Shown piece after piece: positions 56,075 to 64,000 of a DNA stretch of 64,000 bases. Both the position numbers and the translations under genes were made by a program. Source of the DNA: Rutstroemia sp. NJR-2017a BVV2 (Eukaryota > Ascomycota > Leotiomycetes > Helotiales > Rutstroemiaceae); NCBI GenBank assembly GCA_002946415.1, contig NJPS01000054.1:1111578-1175577 (forward strand), in the 5' to 3' direction. The notes under the pieces are model-generated. The model was not told where the DNA came from and searched no databases. It worked only from the letters and a program-made list of their open reading frames with translations. The first letter of the stretch is position 1. Every line of letters starts with the position of its first letter.

Positions 56075-58137
56075 ATGACAGAAACATCTCAAAATGCAGG
56101 TCATTCGACCTCAAGTCCTGCAGGACTCGTCGACGCCCATGCGACCTTCCAAAAAATGAAGGATCTTCTCATGGCGAAAGACGATACATCTAGGTTCGTA
56201 GGATTAGCTCTCCTCAAATCCGTTCTTGATAATGAACAACAACTTGTCAAGAATTCAACATTATTACAATCGCTATGGGAAAGTATTTCTCCAAAATTCT
56301 TGGACCGACTGCTTCGAGCCCAGGTGAATGGAAAAGTCGAGAAATCACAGGCCAAGGATATGGTAGATCTGGCGGTTGCTGTTCTGCATACATTCTCCAT
56401 CTTGCTTCCCGAGAGCTCAAGGAAAGGCCCACGGCTTATCGAGAGGACAGAACCGCTGATTAAGGCTCTTCTGCAAAGGTAAGTTTGGGAATCTTCCCTG
56501 GAATGATCAAATGCTGATATCATCTAGTTCTCCTGAAACCACACCACTTATCTTACAAACACTCTTAACTATAGTCAGTCAGCCAGAAGGGGCTTTGAAG
56601 TTGTTGAAAGTAGATGACCTGTCTCCTATGACAGAGATAGCTGCACAAAATCCTCTCGTTCTCGAAATTCTAAACTTCACCTGGGCAAATGCATCGACCA
56701 TTATTAGTGAAGTCCAAGTGGTTAAAGCAAGTATCAACGAACTGATTCCCAAATTGCTACTGGTTTTCAAGGGGACTGATGCCGTCACGTTTCTATCATT
56801 CATTGCAAATTTATTTCCAAAAATTCCTCCAGAGGTAGGGGTTGTCAATTCCTCACATTTCATGTCAGAACTGACTTGTATAGGCACGTCCCGGCAGTCC
56901 AAAATGGCTCCCATCCTTACTACTTCTCTTGAGAAACTTAGTCACAAGCAGACCAACTGCCGCTGGTAGAGCAGCATATACGCAAGCTGCCGCAGCCCTC
57001 CTTCAAGCATACCCCGAGACGTGTCCATTATTACTATTCAAAGACGATACCTCTAAGAATTCAGACAGCAAACCCTTCTCATACCTCTTCATTAACCTTC
57101 TCTTGATCGATCTACGATCCTCTTTCCCATCACTTCTAGCAAAATTAAACAGCAGCGATTACTCCAGCATCGCACAGCGATTGGCAGCCGCATTTGACAT
57201 CATATCAAGTTTCATAGGATTTCTCGTTCGCAGTCTAGACGATGAGGCCGCATCTTTCAGCATGCCGCCAGATCTTTTACTAAAGCTGCGCAAGGACATC
57301 GCTGAAACAATGTCCCTCTCGATCGAATACATGCGCGACCGTTGGGACGCCTCGATCGCTGGAGCCGCAGGCCTACATCCCTCCGCACGCCCCGGAACTG
57401 CAGCGACATCCGAAGGCACACGCCTCACATTAACATGGGAGTCCATGACCGACAAAGTCACAGCCGACCCACTAATCCTGTCAAGTGTTCAAGCCCTAGC
57501 TATATGGATCCGCGAAGACACCAACGAAAACCTCCGGAAAGAAAGCGCGGGTATGATGGACATGTTCATGGAACTGTACAAAATGAGTTCAGAGCAAGAA
57601 ACCGACTTCAGATATCCCATCTTGCTTGCACTTGAGGGAATCATGAGTCTCGAAGACGGCGTTGAATCGTTTCTCAACCACGACGGATGGCAAATCGTCT
57701 CGGAAGACCTTACTACTATTCTCAAAAACACCGAAAGCGGCACCCCACTTACTGAACGTTTCGTGATCTCGGAATCCGCACGCGGTCTCCAAGTCATCAC
57801 CATCTTGTTTGCGGTCGTAGAAAATGACGCACCGTGGAGACTCGAAAATCCGCCTGTGATTATAAAGGAAGAGTGGATGAATATCGTGGCTACCGCGGCA
57901 CAGATGAAGATCCCAGGGTCTTCTATGCCGCCGATTGTGTTTGAACTCCGGTTGGGTATGATGCAGCTCTGTGCTACGTTGGCGAGGCTGGCGGGTGCGG
58001 GTATGAGGAAAAGGTTTGAGGGACAGTTTAAGGAGATCAAGAACTTGGTTGGGCCGTTGAGGAAGAGGATTAAGGAGTTGGGGGATAGGGAGGAGGCGGA
58101 GGTGTTGGGTGGGATTTTGGATGGGTTGGTTGCGTAG
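56075..58137 (+). CDS. Neurochondrin-family protein
   Basis: Three exons fit (56075-56478, 56528-56834, 56884-58137), giving 654 aa. The sequence is all helical with armadillo-like repeats. ALAIWIREDTNENLRKESAG and MMDMFMELY, plus ILLALEGIMSLEDGVESFL, are the recognisable neurochondrin blocks. Fungal members are conserved but poorly studied; in animals the protein regulates signalling and traffic and lies in the cytoplasm. No signal peptide or membrane segment. The third exon begins ARPGSPKWLPSLLLLL, which restores the frame after intron 2 exactly. Confidence 0.85.
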
Positions 58138-58866
58138 TGGAATGGTATTTGTTCATGAACATGAAAATACTCTCATTTGAGGTGTATATGTGAATATGTG
58201 TTAGTGTTACTGTCCGCAACCTGTTAAGTAGCAAAGACCAGGCAGGTCGAGGAGATGTCCGGGATGATCATGTGCGGAACGGGAAGCTGCAACATGTATT
58301 TCTTGAACGACAGTGTAATACCATGGCTCACCGTAGCACTGTAAACCGATCTTCTCCATAATTGGTGCCCGGTTGTACACAATAGTGCAGGGGGAATATG
58401 TGACAGCACGAAGTTAGAATGACGGCGAAGGCTAGAAAATAACAACTCACAGTATTGCTGAGTGCTAGGAGGAAAGACGTAGCCTGGACGTGATTTCACT
58501 ACAGTGTGCAGGACTGCAAAAGGCCTAGCACGCTATGTAGTCCGCAGATCGGTGTTGTTTGCAGAGTAAGAAAGGAGGAGCAATGGACCGTTCATAATAC
58601 AATACTGTTTCATGTCAAAGTAATATCATTCACTCAGTGGCCAGTCCCATCACCCCAGTGCTCTGCACATGTTACGAAGGCAAAATGCTACATTAAACTC
58701 GTTCTTAAATCTAAATATAATAACATAAACCGTATCCCCACCTTCCATGTGTCAAACCCAACTCCATTGCTCAAACCGATTCCAACTCCCCAACCCCGTA
58801 ACTCCACTCATAAATACACATCCCCTATCTCACCCCCATTCCATCCCACACACCTCATCTATCCCT
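58138..58866. other. Convergent intergenic region
   Basis: Between the neurochondrin and the Mso1-like gene ends. The right part is C/A-rich and low in complexity. No gene seen. Confidence 0.5.
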
Positions 58867-59574
58867 CTATCTCAACCTCGGCCCACTAGGCAAACCCGGA
58901 CCTCTCCTCCCTCCCGCTGGCCCACCGCCCTGCAAGCCCATCCTCCCAGCACTCCCACCCCGTCCCGACTGATCATACCCGCCCCCCGTAAACTCCGCCT
59001 GATTACTCGCCCACGGGCTCGTCGCCGCCATAAACGGTCTCTCCCCCCCAGCACTCTGCTCATAACCGTCACTCCCGCCGCCTCCCCCCACCGCACTCGC
59101 ACCCCCCTTTGACCTCCCCATCTTCAATCTATCCCTCGCAGACAGCGTCTGCGGTTGCTGCTGCACAGGCGGCGGTCCCCCACCCAAAGCACTCCCACTC
59201 CTCGCCGCCGGACTCTGGCCTCTTCCCGTTCTCAAACTGCCTGCTAGCGGCGGACTCGCAGTATTTGGTCTCGCGGGCGCGCCGCCGAAGAGACTGTTGA
59301 AATCGGCTTTCGACGCCGACGCGGGTGCAGCGCCGTAGCCTGCTCCCACCGACGGCGAGTATACGGGTTGGACGATAGGGGCAGGGGGAGGACCGCGAGG
59401 ATCGGGAGGGAGCCATGGAGGGAAGGGCGCTTTCTTTTCGTTGGTGTAGTAGGTGCGCAGGACGCGGCAGAGATAGGTGTCGTCTTCGGTGTCGCCGTCG
59501 GCTTCGCCTTGCAGGATGTTTTGTCGGATGCTGTTCACTTTGGAGGTAAACGAGTTGAGGTAGGAGGAGTACAT
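58867..59574 (-). CDS. Sec1-binding Mso1-like protein
   Basis: Starts at ATG 59574 (MYSSYLNSFTSKV); an upstream in-frame start at 59643 is less likely because the family begins at the MYSSY-like motif. 235 aa, single exon. The first 70 residues match the Mso1 Sec1-binding region: RQNILQGEADGDTEDDTY, then LCRVLRTYYTNEKKAPFPPW and LPPDPRGPP. The rest is Gly/Pro/Ser-rich and disordered, with short RDRLKMGRSKG near the C-terminal half. Yeast Mso1 binds Sec1 and SNAREs at sites of exocytosis and supports membrane fusion. The role here is inferred from the N-terminal domain alone. Confidence 0.85.
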   Translation of the reverse strand: MYSSYLNSFTSKVNSIRQNILQGEADGDTEDDTYLCRVLRTYYTNEKKAPFPPWLPPDPRGPPPAPIVQPVYSPSVGAGYGAAPASASKADFNSLFGGAPARPNTASPPLAGSLRTGRGQSPAARSGSALGGGPPPVQQQPQTLSARDRLKMGRSKGGASAVGGGGGSDGYEQSAGGERPFMAATSPWASNQAEFTGGGYDQSGRGGSAGRMGLQGGGPAGGRRGPGLPSGPRLR

Positions 59575-60134
59575 TTTTGTATTAGATGGTTGTGGTTGGA
59601 GGTTGTGGGTGGTGCGTTTGTGCTTAAGGGCGAGTATGACCACTTAAGGAGTTGGGAATTTGGTGGTCGCAATTGCGGTCGGGTAGTGCCTTCTTGACTC
59701 GGTAGATTTGTGGCCCCAGAAGGGTTGTTTGTCTTTACTCGATATTGTGCCTTCAATGTATTTGCTTTGTACAGGTTTGGTGTGAATATTTTCGAGGGTT
59801 GTCAATTGTTGAAGTTGGATTCTGAGGTTGCGACTTGTTTCGCGATCTTGAAGGAGAGATCTGAGCTGACCCCACTACGATGGAACTAAATCCCTAGACA
59901 AGAAACAGGTGAATTACGAAACAACGTGGTTGCAACAAGACAATTGCTATTACGAAAAGGTGTATATTATTGTATTCTACACCTTGGCCTACTTTGGAAA
60001 TGTTTTCTTTGAAAGACCACGATTCGCCTGCGGAAGTACCATAACTAACAACCATTTCTAATAAATCGGGAAGAGGGACCTGCAACAACGCCCAAACGCC
60101 AGGCATAACGGAAAATAGTATCTGCCGAGACAGT
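59575..60134. other. Intergenic between Mso1-like gene and MAK16
   Basis: Promoter of the Mso1-like gene and the 3' flank of MAK16. Nothing else seen. Confidence 0.5.
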
Positions 60135-61153
60135 TCATGCCAATTGTCGCTGTGGACCCTCGATTTCCTCTTCGTACTCGATCTCCATTCTTGGGAACTT
60201 CTTCGGTTTCGCTTTCGACACAGGTGCTTTCTTCCTCTTTGCGCCAGCGGCACTCTTCTTCGCCTTCTCATCCTCACTGCTATCGTCTTCGCTGTCCTCA
60301 CTGTCATCCTCGCCGGTCGCCTCCTCATCATCACTTCCCAACCAATCCTCAATATCACCCAGATCCTCTTCATCCTCTCCCAAATCACTCACGTATTCAA
60401 CATCGCCAACACCTTCCTCATCCTCGTATTCTTCCTCATTCTCGAATTCTTCTTCTTCGATGCCTTCGTCCATGTCTTCATCTCTCGTGCCCTCACCACC
60501 TCTCTCCAATCCCTTCAGAACCTTCTTCCAAATGGCTTCGCTGACATTCAATGGCTGATCACCATAGGCGCCACTCCTCAATCGTTCGATCAACTCTCTT
60601 TCAATGGCCCGCTCAACCTTGGCTGCAGCCTCAGCCTTCCTCTCTCTGGTCTCCTCTCTCCTTCGAATCTTGGGAGCCAATCTCGGTACGAGCTTTTCAC
60701 CCAATCGCTCATCCTCTTTAGCAAGTCTGCGCATCCGTATCGCAACTTGTGTCAGCCTGGTAAGCCTCTGTTTGCACTTATGAACAAGGAATTTAGGCCA
60801 GTAGATCAATCGTTCATCGACCTGCTCCAATGCTTTCGCGTAGTTTTGCGACAACTTTATGCGTTCCCATAGTTTCGATGGCATGTGCGCTCGTTCAATT
60901 GTCTTCATGTACAAGTAGAGAGTTCCAGAGCCGGGATGCGCACGGATGGTGGCATATCTTGAGTTTGCGAGAGGGCATGACTGTCTGTTGCAGAGACCGG
61001 TGACATTGTACTCATTTCGACAGAAATTCTTTTCCTTGGTAGTTCTAGTTTTGTTAGAATAGCCACCTTGAAGGAATATTGGAGCTCTTACTTGAGCTTG
61101 AAGGAGCAGAACTGCTGATTGATTACCTGCCAAACAATCTCATCCGACGACAT
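60135..61153 (-). CDS. MAK16: MAK16 ribosome biogenesis protein
   Basis: Two exons, 61153-61092 and 61044-60135, encode 323 aa. The first exon gives MSSDEIVWQVINQQFCSFKL and the second TTKEKNFCRNEYNVTGLCN and RQSCPLANSRYATIR, the strongly conserved Mak16 N-terminal domain with its zinc-binding cysteines (CSF, FCRN, LCN, SCP). ERAHMPSKLWERIKLS and KFLVHKCKQRLTRLTQ follow. The C-terminal third is highly acidic, then Lys-rich, as in other members. Mak16 is nucleolar and needed for early 60S subunit assembly. The short first exon would be missed by an ORF-only search. Confidence 0.95.
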
Positions 61154-61527
61154 CTTGCTTGAAACGTATGGGTGGCGTCGATTGTGTTAAACTCAGATCG
61201 TTGTACCCTCAGAATGGGTGAATGAAGACAACTTGATAAGAGGCGTCGAACAATTTTCCTCGAACTTTTTTACTGGGGCTTCGCAGGTTCTGCCTAGCTG
61301 ATTCTGGGCGGTATATCACGTGAATAATCACACTGAGGCTGAGTTTTGAAACTCTGGATTCTAATTGGCCGATAATCGGTGACAGCTAGCTAGCGACTAT
61401 CCGAGCAAAAGTTCACCAGCATGAGTTCATTTCGTGTCGTGATTTCATGCATTTTATTTATGCGATATTACCATCCTATCATTATCATTATCATTACATT
61501 ACTATGCTCATTTACATCATCCGATAT
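61154..61527. other. Intergenic, MAK16 promoter
   Basis: About 370 bases between MAK16 and the next minus-strand gene. AT-rich ATTATCATTATCATT run near 61483. No gene. Confidence 0.5.
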
Positions 61528-62689
61528 TTAAATCTTCGACGCTCGCCTTCTCGATTTGGCTGTTGATGTCGTGTTAGTGGAGTGTCTGCATCAGGAGATT
61601 TCACGTGAAGATACTTACCCTCCATATCTCTCTTCCTGGCTGCAAATATAGCAATCGGCGCGCCGTGCACAAACCTTTCCGCCAACGCATCGAGAGAATT
61701 GTATACTGCCAACATCCTTGTATCCCTCAATGGTATGTTCTGTAGTCTCTTTGACTCCATCATACTTTTCCCATCGTTTATCTTCAACATATGGTGCAGA
61801 TACTGTATCATCTTCTCTTCAAAGTGCTCTTTCTCAAAAACCTGATTGACAAATCCACATGATTTAAGCTCGCTGGCTTCAATCTTCTTTCCAAACATAA
61901 CGAACTCATTGGCACGATGAACACCCATGGATTGTGACAGTGTGGTGGCTGAACCACATTCAGGAACCAGGCCCAACGCAGAGAATGGTATCTGAAGATA
62001 TGTTGAAGTTGATGCAAGAACAATGTCAGAAACTCCCGGAAACCAACTACAACAGAATTCGATCAGTCCATATCAGAATCAAGAAAATGAAGCATGTCTG
62101 AGAGGTCCAGACTGTCACCGGATGGTGAGGCGATAGTCAGAAATCGGATGTACTTACGCTGCTCCAGCACCTACGGCTGGTCCATTCAGAGCAAGAACGA
62201 AGACTTTGCGGTGATCGATGATAGATCTCATGATTTCAAGTCCTGGTTCAAAGTCAGCACCATAGCCGATGAATCATGCGGATAACTTGCCCTCAATGAA
62301 TCGGCTCAGGAATGCCAACTTCTTCTGGGCAACAGTGCCATTCTTCTCGGTTTCGGATAGTTCCCAGCCTGAGCTAACGTAAGATTGATATCATGCCAAC
62401 AGCAGTGTTCCAAGACAAAGTGAACGTACTTCTAACATCTGCACCGGAACAAAAAAATCTTCCTTCGCCTGTCAAGACCGTAAAGACAGTATCAGGATGT
62501 TCATTCAGTTCCCGGATAGCTTGAATACTTTCGGACAATAGGTTGCCACCAAAGGAGTTCAAAAATTGCGGACGGTTGAACTGGGAGATGTCAGCATTGA
62601 TCCGGTAGGTTTTGGAAAATACTAACCTTGATGATACCAATACGATCCTTGATTGTAACGACGATATCTTTATAGCTGCTCCCAGACAT
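61528..62689 (-). CDS. Peroxisomal enoyl-CoA hydratase/isomerase family protein
   Basis: Six exons fit (62689-62627, 62580-62430, 62368-62291, 62242-62158, 62046-61619, 61559-61528), giving 278 aa. Family motifs: FNRPQFLNSFGG, VLTGEGRFFCSGADVR (first oxyanion loop), LALNGPAVGAGAAW (second loop) and FSALGLVPECGSATTL. This fits Delta3,Delta2-enoyl-CoA isomerase or a related hydratase of beta-oxidation of unsaturated fatty acids. The last exon ends in SKI, a PTS1-like tripeptide, so peroxisomal import is likely. The third intron only works with a GC donor (GCAAGT at 62290), a GC-AG intron. That model loses no catalytic residue. An unspliced reading near the 3' end gives a different tail, without SKI. 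Confidence 0.85.
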
Positions 62690-63278
62690 GATGATCTTTA
62701 TTCGTCGCTTAGGATTGCAGAAAAGCCAAGATGGTACACCGGCTCCTGATGTTATTGCGGGATGAGATGCTGTTTACGAATTCTTAGGAAACGGAAGTAA
62801 GACGACTGTGCTGATATCTTACTCTTACCGCACTATCAACTGTTGAAGATATAGCTTAGACACACCATCGCACGCTATCCATTTTTCTCGGTACAGTGCG
62901 GAGAACGAAGCCGAGGCAACTGTTTAATCCTCCATCCTCACTTACCGCGTCAGGGCATCTCTTGTTCTTGGCCAACACGCGACAGCGAGCGACAGTGATC
63001 ACCCGCCATGATTGTCTATCGTCAATGGCACCAAAACAGCCAACACATCTTTGGCAGATAGCGCTTGTATCCAACGGTCCCCGAGTATGCTCCACATCTG
63101 TCAGTATGTGTCAAGAACTTGTATGTTTCCATAGAAAATATGGAACAGGCAGATGGATATTCTTGGACTGCCAGTGACATACCAAGATCCGCTCGTGGCG
63201 CAATGGGGTCTGAGAATTGCACTCGGTATAGAGATCTGCCTGTCCCTTCTATCCCTAACTAACAAATCATAAAACAGT
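62690..63278. other. Intergenic, promoter of the hydratase/isomerase gene
   Basis: Short frames on both strands without motifs. The segment 63150-63278 could hold an upstream exon of the fragment at 63279, as it ends in a splice-acceptor-like AAAACAG. Confidence 0.4.
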
Positions 63279-63570
63279 CCCATCCCACTAGCTGAACACG
63301 GACCCGGTGGTTCCACGATATTTATGCAATGCAATGTAGCGGTGCATATGTGCGACGGATATATCGAGGAAATCAGTCCGCGGAAGATTATGCACGCACG
63401 AGTCTGGAAATACGATCTGCATACAGTCCCATTTGAAGGTGGTGAAGGGAAATGTTATACCAGTATTGGATAGTTATGAGAGGACGGGGAGGAATCCGGT
63501 TCCATTGGGGGAGAAGTACTTGGTGTGGCATGCATTAGGGAGGGCTGAGAAGGGACGAAAGAGAGGATGA
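63279..63570 (+). pseudogene. Unrecognised coding-like fragment with a frame change
   Basis: From an acceptor-like AAAACAG at 63271-63277 a plausible protein frame runs (STIFMQCNVAVHMCDGYI, then EEISPRKIMHARVWKYDL) until TAG at 63471. The +1 frame from about 63436 continues with VIPVLDSYERTGRNPVP and LGEKYLVWHALGRAEKG until TGA at 63568. Both look like real protein and they meet near 63435. A 26-nt intron is too short, so either a one-base frameshift or a sequence error is suspected. I do not recognise a family. It stands just before the poly-G tract, where sequence quality may be poor. Confidence 0.35.
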
Positions 63571-63641
63571 GATTGGGTGAGGGGCTGGGGGTTAGAAGAC
63601 TGGAGGTTAACTCGGCGAGGGAGATATGGATGTGCTTGGTG

Positions 63642-63642
63642 T

Positions 63643-63677
<35 letters not shown>

Positions 63678-63712
63678 GGGGGTGGGGGGGAGGGGGGGGG
63701 GGGGGGTTGGGT

Positions 63713-63745
<33 letters not shown>

Positions 63746-63885
63746 CGCGGGGGGGGGTGGGGGGGGGGGGGGGGGGGGGGGGGGGGACGGGGGGGGGGGG
63801 AGGGGGGAGGAGGGGAAGGGGGGGGGGGGGGGGGGGGGGTTGGTGGGGTTGGGGGGGGGGGGGGGGGGGGGGGGGGGGAGGAGAG
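63642..63885. repeat. Near-pure poly-G tract, about 240 nt
   Basis: Almost all G on the plus strand, broken only by single A, T or C residues about every 5-30 bases. The polyglycine and polyproline frames it creates are not genes. It may be a real G-rich tract with G-quadruplex potential or an assembly or sequencing artefact. Confidence 0.9.
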
Positions 63886-64000
63886 AAGGATGAGAACAGA
63901 TGAAGTATGGGGTGTATTAAGGGGGGCAAGAAGTCAAACATACCTGACTAGTACAAACTTTATTAAAAGCAACGAAAGCAAACGTCTGCGCAAGCATAGT

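Noticed and set aside
63567..63941. Polyglycine and polyproline open frames
   Set aside because: Direct result of the poly-G tract.

Overview
This window is nuclear DNA of a filamentous ascomycete. It has short introns of about 45-70 nt with GTAAGT-like donors and branch-like CTAAC/CTGAC elements, and housekeeping genes of clearly fungal type (a PabA-PabB fusion, Sec22, Mak16, the Mso1-type Sec1-binding protein, GPI ethanolamine-phosphate transferase). The moderate GC content and a CloQ/NphB-type aromatic prenyltransferase, known from Botrytis and Sclerotinia, make Leotiomycetes (Helotiales) my best guess. That placement is inference. No CRISPR array, rRNA or convincing tRNA was seen, and no intact transposon.

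Layout. 1-354: 3' end of a GPI ethanolamine phosphate transferase gene. 0.9-3.0 kb: secreted type-B carboxylesterase. 3.0-6.0 kb: no supported gene, one 71-bp tandem duplication. 6.0-10.2 kb: SF1 helicase with zinc knuckles whose open frame is cut once by an in-frame TAG. 11.1-12.2 kb: conserved-looking protein of unknown function. 12.7-13.8 kb: SEC22. 15.6-18.3 kb: aminodeoxychorismate synthase. 19.8-22.0 kb: CLPTM1-family membrane protein. 22.7-49.6 kb: secondary-metabolite locus. 51.1-62.7 kb: housekeeping genes (proteasome alpha subunit, LOG-family hydrolase, neurochondrin family, Mso1-like, MAK16, peroxisomal enoyl-CoA hydratase/isomerase). 63.6-63.9 kb: nearly pure poly-G tract next to a frame-disrupted coding fragment.

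The main discovery candidate is the 22.7-49.6 kb locus. In order it holds an ABBA aromatic prenyltransferase, a nitroreductase-like protein, a complete non-reducing PKS (SAT-KS-AT-PT-ACP-ACP-TE, 2141 aa after splicing), a DHA14 MFS transporter, a pigment-type multicopper oxidase, an EthD-domain protein, an FAD monooxygenase, a LovD/beta-lactamase-like SxxK enzyme, a free-standing PKS-type thioesterase and an AflR-like Zn2Cys6 regulator. All splice models close in frame. Fungal relatives of this prenyltransferase are known to prenylate dihydroxynaphthalenes, and the PKS is of the naphthalene/naphthopyrone-forming architecture. The simplest reading is a pathway to an oxidised, prenylated and possibly acylated or coupled aromatic polyketide. 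No DHN-melanin reductase or scytalone dehydratase is present, so it is not a standard melanin cluster.

A shared direct-repeat motif, CGG-N4-CGGG (best form CGGGCTTCGGGACT), occurs upstream of the prenyltransferase, nitroreductase, PKS/MFS pair, oxidase, EthD/FMO pair, SxxK enzyme and thioesterase. It supports one co-regulated unit that includes the prenyltransferase, and it is a plausible site for the cluster's own Zn2Cys6 factor.
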